Shown piece by piece: positions 10,483 through 21,760 of a DNA stretch of 64,000 bases (positions within the stretch are counted from its first letter, which is position 1; every line of letters starts with the position of its first letter). The stretch covers positions 6,325,806 through 6,389,805 of the forward strand of contig NW_024037058.1 of the NCBI RefSeq assembly GCF_015706575.1, in the 5' to 3' direction. The translations under genes were made by a program, and so were the position numbers. This stretch comes from Patiria miniata. Its lineage: Eukaryota; Echinodermata; Asteroidea; Valvatida; Asterinidae. The notes beneath the pieces were generated by a model. The model saw only the letters and a list, made by a program, of their open reading frames with translations. It searched no databases and was not told the origin of the DNA.

Positions 10483-11817
10483 CATAATGGTCATTTAGGC
10501 ATGGATTTCGAAATAAAAATAAAAAATAAGGAATCCACTTAGTCTGATCATTACAAGAAAAGCTAACGCGTAAAATATTCTTTACCATCATTAGCAATAA
10601 AAAGTAAATACGTACAAAAGAATTAAACAAAGGGTGACTGATTAAGTGCGTAAAAAGGGCACAGAAAATATGCACTGTTTCCCCCGACACACAAAAAAGA
10701 AAAACAGGTGGGACGGCATATTATCACCGGTATAAATCAAATCATTAAGTGAACTAGAAACAAAAACCACCTGTACACAAACCAGTCCCTGCGTCGCCTA
10801 AACACCGGATGGGTTTTTTTTTAAACTCCCGCTCTCCGGTTATCACCAATCTAATGTGCCCGCTGGCGAGGTATGTGTTGACAAGTTATAACCCACCCAT
10901 CACCGCAACCCAGCAGTGGAACTGATTTTACTCCCTATATGCGTATTGAATTTCCAAAAAAGGAAAAATAACCTTAACAAATACGCTCTAGGCAGTTTAG
11001 TCATATAACTACACAGGTATCCATACCAGTGCTTGTAAGTCTTAAATAAACGAAAATCTTCCCTAGCTGGTTGCAAACACAATGTTTTTTAAAAAAAAGA
11101 TTCATCAGCTCGCAGAGCCCCTCGTACTCCAATGTTATCATACATCCCATAAAAAGAAAAGAATGAGGAACGGCCCTGCTGATGCTGATAGCAAATCCCA
11201 TCCCCCTCCCATGTTTTAAACCCTAATTCACGGCGGCAACTTTCTTGGAATGACCTTGGAACTTTCCAACAAGTTATTAATATCAACAGATTATTCCCTG
11301 AATTTTGCTTGCACAAAACCGGTTCTTCCTTGCTATTTTCCTAGCCAGAAAACCACTTCTTTTTAAGAAAACACAAGTCTGATAAAAACTTAAATGCATG
11401 GTGGCGGCCAAACTCCATTCCATTTAACTTAAAATGTAGTGGCGACATGTATGATTACGCCCCTTCCTACTAAACACATCTTTGCGGCTTCCAAGACTGC
11501 AACCTGTCATTCCCAACGACGGCATATCAGCTGGCGAAACACAAGAAAACTGAAGGCCACCAGTGCAAGCGAGGAAGACAGACAACATCACGCCGTCACT
11601 GAAAAGTTTTCTGGATGACATGTGACATACATGGGTATACATGTACATGTTCAAGTATAATGTACATGCAAGTGCATGTACATGTTTTGTTTTTTAACTT
11701 CTGCATATTAACAAATCAGTTTTTTATTAATCGAAATTAGGGGTGGGTGGGTGGGTCAAAATAATTTGGATAAAAAGTCGAAATTTTAAAACACTGAAAA
11801 TTCTGAATGGCCCCTTA

Positions 11818-12269
11818 CAAAACTGTTTTTAATTAGATAAGAATGAAATTTTGCGTGGTGAAGATAACAGCAGGGTAATAAGTTTGCGGTGGCACAATGT
11901 GAAATTATTCCCGTTTGCGAGTATGTGGTGGTTCTGTCCATGATCAGGAGACTTGAACAGAGTTAACCCCAGATTTCCCTCCCCAAAAACCTGCAATCTG
12001 TCTACGACATGGCTGTTTGTTCCGAATGTGACACAACAAGCAACTTACAAGTAGATTGTGTTCAGCCATGGGGAAAAGTGTCCTAAACTTCACAATCACA
12101 CCAAAATAACAAAAACAATGGCTGTTTCAGCAAGTTGCCAAAACAGCCAATAATTTAGGAGTTATACAATTTAGAAACTATTCTACTCTATACAGTGTGC
12201 TGCATGAAATGCACAAAGCAATGGAAGTAAGGGCAACACTTGTAATTGATGAGCTCACAGTCTTCTAAC
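11818..12269. other. Unit flank, no gene
   Basis: It aligns with 59622-60071. Short ORFs are not conserved between the two copies. Confidence 0.6.
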
Positions 12270-12436
12270 CTGCAGTCCATCCAGCTTGCCCACCCAGCTG
12301 GTCTTTTTAGTCAGGTGCCCTTCCCTCCAGACTGGTAAGTGGGAAGACTGCATGATCGGGGCACTAGACGTGCAGACGATGACATAACCCGACGCTTCGT
12401 TGTCTTTCAGCATGACTGGTCTAGCAGCTCAATCAA
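12270..12436 (-). pseudogene. Antisense BLTP1/Tweek-like exon, unit 1 copy
   Basis: The - strand reads MLKDNEASGYVIVCTSS, then a linker, then KKTSWVGKLDGLQ, ending at CTGCAG with a GTTAG donor. From memory this resembles a conserved block of the giant lipid-transfer protein BLTP1/KIAA1109/Tweek, which moves lipids at membrane contact sites. The frame upstream of MLKD is broken by an indel relative to unit 4 (which reads DELENSQV), so the exon start is damaged here. The assignment is tentative and rests on motif memory plus the neighbouring exon at 12815. Confidence 0.5.
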
Positions 12437-12814
12437 CTGATCACATCCAAAGCAAGACAAAGAAAACATATTTGTGAAATGGAATTGGCGTTGGGGAAAT
12501 GAAAATTTGTTACATCTTAGGAGTACCACCAACCTATTTATTTCCCTGCAATAAGTACATGAAGCCCTCAAGGGAATATACAAAATTAGCAGACATCAAA
12601 AACCAAAACTACCAAATTATTATGAAATACCTTACTAGACTGTCATTTTCAAGATGAGTGGTATTTTTTATCCATATCCAACACTGGTCGGCTGCCCAGC
12701 TTTGGGAGGAATTTTTTTTTTTTCAAATACTGCCTCCAAGTTACCAATGAGAACTTTTTGATTTCTAACACGAGCCACATTGTTTAGACCTGCAAGCTGA
12801 ATGGCACTGTTTAC

Positions 12815-12916
12815 CTGTGACTTGTTGTAGGTGTCATAGAGTCCCAGCACCGCATCTCTGTTGAACCTTGTCCACGAGACACGGATCTCATGCACCACCA
12901 GCTTGTGAATAAAATC
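12815..12916 (-). pseudogene. Antisense BLTP1/Tweek-like 34-codon exon, open (unit 1 copy)
   Basis: Exactly 102 bp, phase 0, bounded by TTTTAG at the acceptor and a GTAAAC donor. It encodes DFIHKLVVHEIRVSWTRF followed by NRDAVLGLYDTYNKSQ, with no stop. The same exon, also open, is at 60600-60701. It lies between the DWSIAEMN exon (upstream on the - strand) and the SGYVIV exon. I call it pseudogenic because neighbouring exons of the same unit are broken, but the exon itself is intact and could be live. Confidence 0.6.
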
Positions 12917-13950
12917 CTAAAATGACAGAGCAATATCAAACAAATTCAAGAAACACAAGTTATTAACAAAGTTGTTGGCAGTGTGTGAATTAAACTATGT
13001 AGTCTATTAATTTTGCAGTTGTTTTATTTTGAAACATTGGATGAAACAAAGTGGATTGATATTTTCTGTTATTTCATTTCAGGAGGTCATGGGTTTGAAT
13101 CCAACCTGAGTAAGCATGTGATTTTTTTCCCGACCACCCTAAAATAGCACAGTACTTATTATGAAATATAACGTCATTATCAAGTATAGTTGTGCTAGAT
13201 AATGTCTGGTGGTATTCTTGAAATGCTTCACATTGAATAGAAATTTATTTCGTATTGTTCAGAGATGTCAGGAATCAAGGGAAACTCCCTTGGTCAATTC
13301 AGTGTTTAGATTTTGGAGACAAAAAAAAATGTATAGGAAGAAAAGAAAATGGGAACCAAAATATGCTGAATTACAGTCAATGTTGTAGTGAGTCCATCAC
13401 AAGTCCATAGTTCTTTCAATAGCAATGTCAATAATGTTTGAAAATTCCACAAGTGCAAACTCACTCCAAGATATTAATCATTGATTATATCTCATCCAGT
13501 GCTATTCGTTTGTGTTGTTTCTATTCTGCAACCACATGCCCTCTTTAAGCTCAGATCAGATTAGTTCTGACCAAGATTTGATAGGTCATATAAGCCCAAG
13601 GCTTCAAGTCGGCCCTCAATTACAAGCAAGATTACAAACAAGATCACATGTCCTTTTATTAGTAAATCACAAGTCCCTTTACAAGTTCAGTCACAGGTAA
13701 CAGGGGTTGAACAATAACAAAGGAATGCCAACACATTGTAAACGCATTGCAATACCACACATGTGTACATGATATGTATGTCTACTTTGAACTTACAATT
13801 CATACAATCATGTATCGAGCTATAGCATGGCGTTGATGATTTTTTTTTCTGGCCTGTGAAGGGACGGATTGCCTGAGTTTGTTTTTCCAAAATATGAAAA
13901 AAGCCTGACTTCAGGCTATATCCTGAAAACTTGCATCACTGCCCTGCACC

Positions 13951-14540
13951 CGATTTCACGAAGCGCTGCGACGCGTCGCAACTCGCGATGCGTCGTATCA
14001 TCCATTTCACGAAAGTTGCGATTTGTTGATGCGATTTGTTGATGCGATTTGTCAAGTTCCTTGACAACGGCTTAAAACACGTCGCAAGTTACGACATGTC
14101 TAGTTGTCATCGCAAAATAAGAAGAGTCCCTTTCTTAGCCATTTTCATGCCATAAATATTACAAACACGACATTATAATACCGAGGCAATATGTGTAAAG
14201 TTGTAAATAGAACATTCATTGAATATTTATGAATTACACTGGAATATTGCAGATGAAATTTCAAGCTATACATTCTACTGAGAGCTTGTTTCCCTTCAAA
14301 ATTGCATCGCACGATCGCCATTTTGTTTTACGTTTTAACAAATTTTGAGCGGAGATCCGACGACTAATTTGTTGAATATCAGACGACTATTTACTGTACG
14401 CTGATTTAATACATAAAACAGTGACCGAGTTGTGCTATAAATACACCTACGACGTGTCGCACGAACGACGTGTTTTGTGAAATGGATCGCAGGACGCGTT
14501 GCAGCTGCGATGCATCGTAAGGATATGACGAGTCGCAGCA
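13951..14540. mobile_element. Insertion of about 590 bp with GCGACG-rich inverted motifs
   Basis: It is absent from unit 4, where ccctgccc... runs straight into the sequence before the DWSIAEMN exon (about 61690-61730). The left part starts CGATTTCACGAAGCGCTGCG. The right part contains the inverse of ATCCATTTCAC and GCTGCGAC motifs, so the arms are partly inverted. Exact ends and target duplication are unclear. Confidence 0.55.
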
Positions 14541-14581
14541 GATTAAAAATAGACTGACACCACATATTGATGTTGTGTTAC

Positions 14582-14667
14582 CTGTTTATCAGTCTGTGAT
14601 GTGTAGAGGTAGGCGTGGCTTGATCTCTCTTATCTCAGCATTCATCTCAGCAATGGACCAATCAGTC
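14582..14667 (-). pseudogene. Antisense DWSIAEMN exon, unit 1 copy (frameshifted)
   Basis: It matches the 81-bp exon at 61755-61835 but is 86 bp long. The - strand reads DWSIAEMNAEI and then shifts frame to a TGA. Acceptor (cgtag) and donor (gtaacac) are retained. It is one of four copies of this exon in the window. Confidence 0.65.
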
Positions 14668-16801
14668 TACGGAAGGCACAAAATATGAATGAATATTTAA
14701 ATTTAGTTCTGCATGAATTTAGTAATTGGGATGCATGTAGCTTATTGATAAAAGAGAAAGCTTTAAAAATGTGAGTTTTGGAAATTTTGTAAAGAAGCAC
14801 TGATGCCGAATCACTGAAAGAAATAACAACTTTAGTTATGATGAATTATGATAACATAGATAAACTATGCAAGCACAGTGCCGTTAAGTGTAATGTAAAA
14901 CACCAATTGCACACTTGCTAAAATGTGGATAAATATAAACAAAGTAAACAAAAAACAATCAACAAAACAAAACTAGATTCCAAAACTATTTACTGTCGGT
15001 TCATTTCATGTACCTCTTTCTTATTAATTTACTCTTGTCTTTCCTACAGACTTGAGTATCCTGACTTGCGACATATCAAAAGATATCTACAACAAACGTC
15101 ATTTGTGATGAAATTCAGCTTGCCCTGTGGCTTCTAAATGTTTACTATTCTGATAAACCTGTCTGGCAAATTGTTAATATTAACAGCCTATAGACCTTTG
15201 GATCCGTTAGATGTAGAAAACAGTCGCATGCTGTGTTTGATTTTACTCGTACAGCATGTACCAAAGAGCTACATAAGTGGAATCCAGGGACTGCACATGA
15301 GTGTACTCAACATCATGTGACATGGTCTGTGTTGATACAGAGGGACGTATACATGTACATACAGTAAATCGCCATCTTTGTTCATTTCAACCATTGCCGT
15401 AAGTGACATCAGAATGGGAAGATAGCAGTGGCTCATTTCATGTATACCTGAAGGTGAGATTTTTATTTAATGGGTCTACCTGTAAGTCTTTCTATACATC
15501 TGATATAAATCACCAGCATCACATTATCTCATATGAAGTACATGTATGTAATAACTCAGTTTTTGCCGATTACAAGTGTATACGTATTTACTGGAAATTC
15601 AGGTGGATCCATCAAACCTGTTAGAATACAGACATGTGGAATACATGAATCTCCTTGAATTCATGACAGAAATAAGTGACGTATTGTTTGTACTTTCATG
15701 TAGTCTTACAAACAAGTGTTAGACCTTTAAAAAGATTCGGCACAGACGTAGCTTAGGGAATCACAAAATAATAATAAAACAACCAAAAATAAAACCGAAG
15801 TGACTGGGGTAAATGTTTTTTATGAAATTTCTTAAAGGAAAGTGGACTTTGAGTCTACGATTTGAAATATGAGCTAGTTAAAGAACTTGAAATATTTTTT
15901 CTTCGGTGTTGACAATATTTGGTTGCAGACTCCTGCCCACCTCGACTCAAACCACCCAGATGACCCAGGCAAGCTCAGAGGTGGAGTGATAAGACGTCTC
16001 CACTAATAAACAGGAGGTACTGGGTTTGATCGAGTCCCACCTGAGTATTTAACAGTAAGACTGGCCTATTTTAAAACAAGTGCCCTTTTGTTAAACCAGA
16101 GTGCCCTTTTTGTTACCAGCAGCCTTTTACGAGTGCCTAGCTTTTTGGAATTTCATGCGACCGTCAGCAATTGTGCTGCCCCCCCAAAAATGTTCGGGAC
16201 AAAATATGTTCTTACATTAAAAATGTAACCCTATTACACATAGGCATAGCCAACAGGGGAGGGGGGATTAGTAAGGGTGTTATTAATCCCCCCCCCCCTC
16301 ATTGAAATGCCGTTTTTTCACCAGCGCTTACCCCCCCCCAAAAAAAAAAAATTTGTGAAGAGTGCCCTTATTTTGTTAACAAGTACCCTTTTGACAAAAA
16401 GTCATGCGTTTTGTGTGTCAGCGGCCTTACGAGTGCCTTTTTTCTTTTATAATTTAGCGCATGTATTGCCCTAAAAAGTGCTATATATGTTGTCCAAGTG
16501 TGCAAACTCGTTGGTTTTGAACAGCGCCCCCATCATAAGATGATACCAGCCCCCCCCCCCACTATGTATGGGATAATTTTTATTGGGGGGGGGGGGTGTT
16601 AAACATTTCTTTTCAAGAAATGTTTAACACCCCCCCAATAAAATTGACCTTGCTACGCCCCTGTTACACATTTTGTTGTCACTATTTGCTATTTTCTTCT
16701 GGACAAAAATATAACATCAGGTTTGAATCAAGCATGTAATAAACATTGAATTTTATGAATACTCTACTTGACAAAAACATTTTAACTCTGCATCTAACTT
16801 A
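14668..16801. other. Unit sequence leading into the TRIM-2 5' UTR intron
   Basis: 14668-15780 aligns with 61836-62900, 38484-39790 and 45738-47340. It holds one copy of an approximately 100-bp unit (about 15175-15290) that is tandem in other units. 16060-16550 carries repeated TGCCCTTTT motifs and the GAACAGCGCCCC motif, also found at 18823-19045 and 48050-48310. No gene is seen. Confidence 0.6.
16577..16643. repeat. Perfect hairpin with poly-G/poly-C arms
   Basis: TTTTATTGGGGG, then GTTAAACATTTCTT, then a short loop, then the exact complement AAGAAATGTTTAAC and CCCCCCCAATAAAA. The two arms are about 30 bp. Confidence 0.85.
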
Positions 16802-17778
16802 GGGGCCGTTCACAATTATCAACATTTTCACGAGCGTACAAACCGTACGCTGGGGGGGAGGGGAGGGGGTTAATGGCCGCTGTACGTTTTTTTTTTTTTT
16901 AAATGTCGATATGTTTTCTCGCCCGCTAATGCCCGCCTAACGTTTTTTTTTTTTTTTAATGGCGATCTGTTTTCTCCCCCATCGCCACAGCCGACAGCCG
17001 CAACCGATGCCGATCGAGCGCTTGCCGAGTCGGTCGCGCCCTGCACCAGGCCCCGCATTGCATCCATGATGAACGTATTGTGTACAGCATGCGCGGCATT
17101 GTCCTACACACGTACATGAAAATGTACTGTATGTACATGTACATGTACATGTATAGTCTGTATCCACTGCGTGTTTTTAACGGCCGGTGTCACATGAAAA
17201 TCGGATTCCTATGAAAATCGGACCCCTTTTTCCCTTTTATTGGTTAATCCCTCGCACGTGACAGGTCACTCTCCCCAAACGATCCTAAAAATAGCATAGT
17301 ATCGTACTCACGCGTGCGCACTACTACCAATGAGTCCACATTTCATGGAGTCGGATATTCACGCTACACCGGTTGAACAACACCGGCACTAGCAATGGCG
17401 GACAATAAATATTCTAGCCACGCTGTTGACTTGGATCAATTGTTGAAATTCATCATTCGACAAGGATGTATTGTCCACAAGAATCCGACCAACAAATACA
17501 CGGAGTTTGTTAATGCTTTTGTGTTTGTGAATGATCAACGCAAACGAGCAGATGTCGTGTGTGAGGGCCAGAGATTGTGGCGGAATGCAGACCGTGAAAA
17601 GCTGTTCGACGAAGTAGTTGATCAAGCGTTATCAAAGATGAAACGAGGGTCAAATCAGAAGGGGACGATAAGGTCGTTCTTCAAAGCTGTTCCAAAGGTA
17701 GTTTTTCTTATATTTTAAACATGAAAATTATGCCCAGAGAGTGCGAGTTTGTGAATTGCAAACACAGGCATTTGTTGT

Positions 17779-18143
17779 TAGTCCCACTAACTGGGGCGCT
17801 AGAACTCCTTTTCTGACATTTGTTGGGTTGAAAATCCGTGAAATTTAACCACTATTGAACAGACATCATACAGAGATCATTCAAAAACACATGATGGCTT
17901 TTATCTACTTGCGCATTTGTATAAATACTTTTGAGTATCATTAAAGCCCCATTACTTCATCTTTGAAATGTAGAAATGCCAGTAGGTGCTTTTAAAGGTA
18001 TTTTTGTCAAGTATTTTGCGTGATTTTTGTGGTGAACTTTGAAATTGTCACTTTGACTTTTTTTTCGTTGTGGGACGCTAGTGCGACAGACCAACATCCC
18101 AAATGTCAAAATTGGAGTTCTAGCGCCCCAGTTAGCGGGACTA
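17779..18143. mobile_element. 365-bp MITE nested in the transposase intron, 9-bp target duplication
   Basis: Left end TAGTCCCACTAACTGGGGCG; right end CGCCCCAGTTAGCGGGACTA. The arms continue through GCTAGAACTCC, giving about 30-bp inverted repeats with one mismatch. ATTTGTTGT flanks both sides (17770-17778 and 18144-18152). A 9-bp duplication suits a Mutator-like nonautonomous element. It inserted after the host transposon. Confidence 0.9.
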
Positions 18144-18822
18144 ATTTGTTGTGGTATTTTACCAATCGAACACAGTAGGGTAGGGGGGCCTATGTCAGTG
18201 GAAATGTTTTTGAATTATATACAAATCACAATGATTATTGTTTGTTTGTTTATAGGGCCTATAGATTTTTTGCAATCAGGTGATGTCTCAATTTTAGAAT
18301 TATTTTTTGCAAGTCCTGATAAATAACATTGCAGCCATCCTGAATGAAACTGAAAAAGAACATTGGCAAGTTCATTTCATTTTTAAATATTTTTTACTCA
18401 ATGAAGATTGTCATGTCAGTTGTGAAAAGTACCATACATTGTAGGTTCTTGCTCTATTAAAGCCTACTTGAATTCTTTTCATTGTTCCACATTATTCCCT
18501 CTTTTTCAAATTTCATGCTATTATGTCTGACCTTTGTGAATGAATTGATGAGAAAATATCTGGCCTTTATAGGTCAGTTCCAGTACACATGATGTCAGGC
18601 TGAAGGAATCTTTAATACACACAATTATTAATAGCATTATTTTTTATTTTTCATTTCAGACAACAGCTGTTGATCAAGTTACTGATGACACTGGCCAGCC
18701 AGAACCAAAGCCAGTTTTTGTGACAGCTAATTAGGTGCCAGAGGAAAAGGTTGCGTCTTCACTTTGTTCAGAGTCAAGTTTTAGATGGGCAGATACACGC
18801 AGTTTCGTATATCGGCCATAAA

Positions 18823-19045
18823 TGTGCCCCCTCGAACAGTAAAGTGCCCCCTCAAGATACAACAAAAGTGCCCTTAAAGAATCTTACTATTTCTTAGAAG
18901 TAACGATATCCCAATAATGGTATAGAAATTTTTGATATAAACGAGGAATATGAAAACGAAGTCCCAAAGCCAATACAATACGGCCTGAAAATGGGCACAT
19001 AATGCATATTTAGCATATAATCATTGGTTTTGAAGAGCGCCCACT
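18823..19045. repeat. GTGCCCC-family insertion in the transposase remnant
   Basis: The stretch begins near ataaatgtgccccctcgaac and ends near ttgaagagcgcccactatg. It resembles parts of 16060-16550 and 48050-48310, and it interrupts the transposase coding trace. Ends are approximate and no target duplication was found. Confidence 0.45.
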
Positions 19046-21712
19046 ATGTTGGAAGATGGTACGAGACATGGTGTTCCAGCTGGTCGAGCTGGTGTTCCAT
19101 CCAAATCTTGTGTATGAGCTCCTAACCCTAGATTTGGTCAAGAAGACTGAGGATTTGCCAAACACTCCACAGTCTAATAGTTCAGATGATGGAATTTTTT
19201 TCTACCAGAAACCAGGCCCTACACCACTGCAAGAAAAATACCCCCAGCTGCTTGATGTTATGATGAACTTTGTATGCATCCATGGTTTTGGTGCTCACGT
19301 ACGCAGACAACTGGTACTGCAACATCCTGTGGAGGCACCCGGAACGATGTTCGGAAACACCTGCTTGAGAATGTGGAGGGCCTAGATAACATATCTCGCA
19401 CCAAAGTGTACTATCTGATGCAACCTGCACGATCCAACTCGCATGAAGCTGCCCGACACAAGGACACACTTGATATACGGATCAGTACCAAGTCATGTGA
19501 TGTCAGCAAAGACAATCCGAATGCCCATGAATATTTTGCGACCATCTTGAATGTGCGACAGATGTGTGCCATGTACCCGGACGAGTGTGTGGTATTTTTA
19601 TGCGATAGCAAGGCCAAAATCCATATAGGAGGACAGGCTGTTTCAAGGTACTACCAGTTGAGAACTTTTTTTCCAAGTGATGATGTCCCACATTATGCTG
19701 ATCATGACTTCCAAGTCCTAGGTTACTTGATCGAGCCTGATGGCTACCTGCAACTCCAACCGAAGGATGCTGAAGCACCCCGTACCAAGGACAGATGTGG
19801 CAGAGATGTGGTGGATGTCCCTGCTACTGGTCCCCTGTGGGTTTTCAATCGGTGTGTAAAAAATACATCCACAACTATCGATGACCATGTCAATGACCTG
19901 AAAGTGATAATGAAGGACAATCCTAGTGTAAACAAGCCTGTCCTGGTACTTGTTACTGATGGCGGCCCAGATTGGACCCCTAAGTCCAATGTGAACGAGT
20001 TCTTCCTTGGGAAACTGTGGAAGGAGGGGAAGTATGACATGCTGATCAGCACATGCATGCCAGCAGGACTCTCTCGCTACAATCCAGTTGAACATCTCTG
20101 GTCTCCATGCTCAAAGTTTTTGTCAGGGGTGTCACTACCAGCATGTCTCCCTGGTGAAAAGGACCCACCAGCACTCCAGAACATTCCAGCCGCCGAGAAA
20201 ATGGAAAAGAGCAGAGAGTCTTTGCAAATGCACTTGACCGCCTGAACATGTACTGAGATGGGAGGGTCCACGATAAATTTAGGATCACTTCAAAACCGGT
20301 GTTACCTGATGCCAACGGTGAAAATGGGACTCATGCCGTTGTTAGAAACATGTTCAAGTCAAGTCTCCGTGTGATCCGATAGGATGCCGAATTGTCGGAC
20401 GTCCTTGAAGAGTTGAAGTTCCTTTCCAAACATATGGACAGGAGAAGTGGTTTTGTATGCTTCCGCAAGGGCAGCTGTGGAATTGCCGCATGTGAGTGCA
20501 GAGAAGGTGAAATCAGGGCTTCTAAAGTGTGGAAGAGACCAAGTGGCGACAAGTTCCCTCCTATAACCCAAGACCCTGAGCACCCAGGCCATTACCAGAC
20601 GCTTCACCAGTTGAAAAGATCCTTGGTCTTCAGCAGCCCAGATCGGCACTTCAAAAACTTTGAAGCAAAGAGCAGTACTCATTGCAGGTAGGTGTAGCTC
20701 TGAAGTCTGTTTAAAATTTATTTCAAAGCAGCATATATGCACATTGCCTTTCAGACGTGTACATTATTTTAAAACACAGAATTCTATATGGAGCAGAAAT
20801 GACTGGTGGGCTAGAATGTTTTCATTGCTAATTTTTATCCCATCACAGTTTGCTCTTGGTGTTAAAAAAACTGTCTTCAAGTTTAATATCATACATGCTG
20901 CACAGCAATACACTGATTCACTCTTTGTCTTTTCTGTACTTTTAGATATATCTTCACCAGCAACGCGGATGAGAGAAGCACGTTAAATTTATTCATGGCG
21001 GTTTACATGCCCTGAGACTGAAGGATGCCACCAATCAAGACAAACCAAACCACAAGTGTCCAGTGTGTGATGCCCCTTTTCCGACTCGATATCAACTACT
21101 GAAGCACCAGAACCAGGCCAGCCACAAACTCAAGAAAGGACGACCGAGCACGAACTGAACCATTTTAACCTCCACACATAAACTTACACGGTTTTAGACA
21201 ATAATGGTAGAAAGCTTCCCTTAAAATATTACTTGCTGAGGTGCTGTAGTTTTTGAGAAACAAGTAAAACAATTTCACGCAACTACTTTTCGTCTCATGA
21301 GAAGAAAATTATGTACAACGGATTTACGCGACTCTCCTGAAAAAATTGCTCTGTGATTTTCACTTTTTTCTCAAAAACTTGACGGCTTACATTGTATGAA
21401 ACTGGAACTTCTACAGGTAACTTATAATACATACATCTTCATTCACACTGAATAGGGGTTCATGTCATGGCCAAAAACTTGATCTACAAAAGTTACAAAA
21501 ACCCTTTAAATCACATGCAAGTGTCTATATATAGACTTGTGTGAAAAAAATCAACATTTTTTTTGTACACTTTTAGGGGGGAGGGGGGGGGGTCTCGAAA
21601 AAGTGTACTCTTTGTACACTTGTGAAAATGTTGATTATTGTGAACGGCCCCTTATTTCAACCAAATTATCATTTGAAGTTAAAATATATGTAATTACAAA
21701 CATTTTACTTAA

Positions 21713-21760
21713 TGTGCTTAATTTGTAGGTTAAAGGTCTCTCCTTTCACATCAAGTGAAG
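21713..21760 (+). other. 3' splice acceptor and 5' UTR of TRIM-2
   Basis: The pyrimidine-containing stretch ttaatttgtag ends at AG 21727-21728, and exon sequence GTTAAA follows. TRIM-4 has the same layout (ttaatttgcag then gttaaa) and TRIM-3 has tatttacag. The 5' UTR in this exon is 32 bp. The donor exon was not located. Confidence 0.7.

Larger units (their letters stand above)
9333..11814. mobile_element. TTA-flanked DNA transposon, 2.48 kb, GGGGCCRTTCAGAATTTTC ends
   Basis: The left end GGGGCCGTTCAGAATTTTC and the complement of the right end (GGGGCCATTCAGAATTTTC) form terminal inverted repeats of about 50 bp. Flanks are TTA (9330-9332) and TTA (11815-11817). Unit 4 has the empty site near 59615 (gcgttattacaaaactg), so the boundaries are exact. 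A 3-bp TTA duplication with GGG-type ends fits PIF/Harbinger-like elements, but no Harbinger transposase is seen. It carries one convincing ORF (9805-10482). Confidence 0.88.
17395..21158 (+). pseudogene. Decayed DDE-type transposase gene with introns and C2H2 finger
   Basis: Exon 1 (17395-17697, 101 codons) starts MADNKYSSHAVDLDQLL and ends in a GTAGTT donor. An acceptor at 18658-18659 continues the frame, but TAG follows after PKPVFVTAN. Coding resumes near 19056 with KYPQLLDVMMNF and HGFGAHVRRQ. A frameshift near 19306 leads into the main ORF (19274-20245), with putative catalytic residues D in CDSKAK (19604), D in TDGGPDW (19958) and E in NPVEHLW (20090), spaced 118 and 44 codons apart. 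Further frameshifts and stops follow near 20210, 20256 and 20380. After a GTAGGT donor near 20690, a last part near 21051-21158 encodes a finger CPVC...HQNQASH. The DGGPDW/YNP-EHLWS pattern recalls an animal transposase family that I cannot name. It is not expressed as one protein in this state. Confidence 0.8.
16802..21651. mobile_element. 4.85-kb TTA-flanked DNA transposon with decayed transposase
   Basis: Left end GGGGCCGTTCACAATTATCA; the complement of the right end is GGGGCCGTTCACAATAATCA. The inverted repeats extend for about 40 bp (through ACATTTTCAC). Flanks are TTA (16799-16801) and TTA (21652-21654). The corresponding site before TRIM-4 (about 52495-52510) is uninterrupted, which confirms the insertion. 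It shares its first 11 bp with the 9333-11814 element. It sits in the 5' UTR intron of TRIM-2, ending 75 bp before the acceptor, and contains at least one younger nested element (17779-18143). The coding remnant is described separately. Confidence 0.92.

Noticed and set aside
10394..10690. 98-codon - strand ORF overlapping the 225-aa ORF
   Set aside because: It is antisense to the end of the better-supported ORF and continues into AT-rich DNA; no motif.
16870..17167. - strand ORFs with Lys runs at the start of the large transposon
   Set aside because: They read poly-T tracts and TACATG repeats and are not conserved.
21755..21760. Start of TRIM-2 two codons further upstream
   Set aside because: The codon at 21755 is GTG. 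The first ATG is at 21761 and gives the N-terminus shared by the family.
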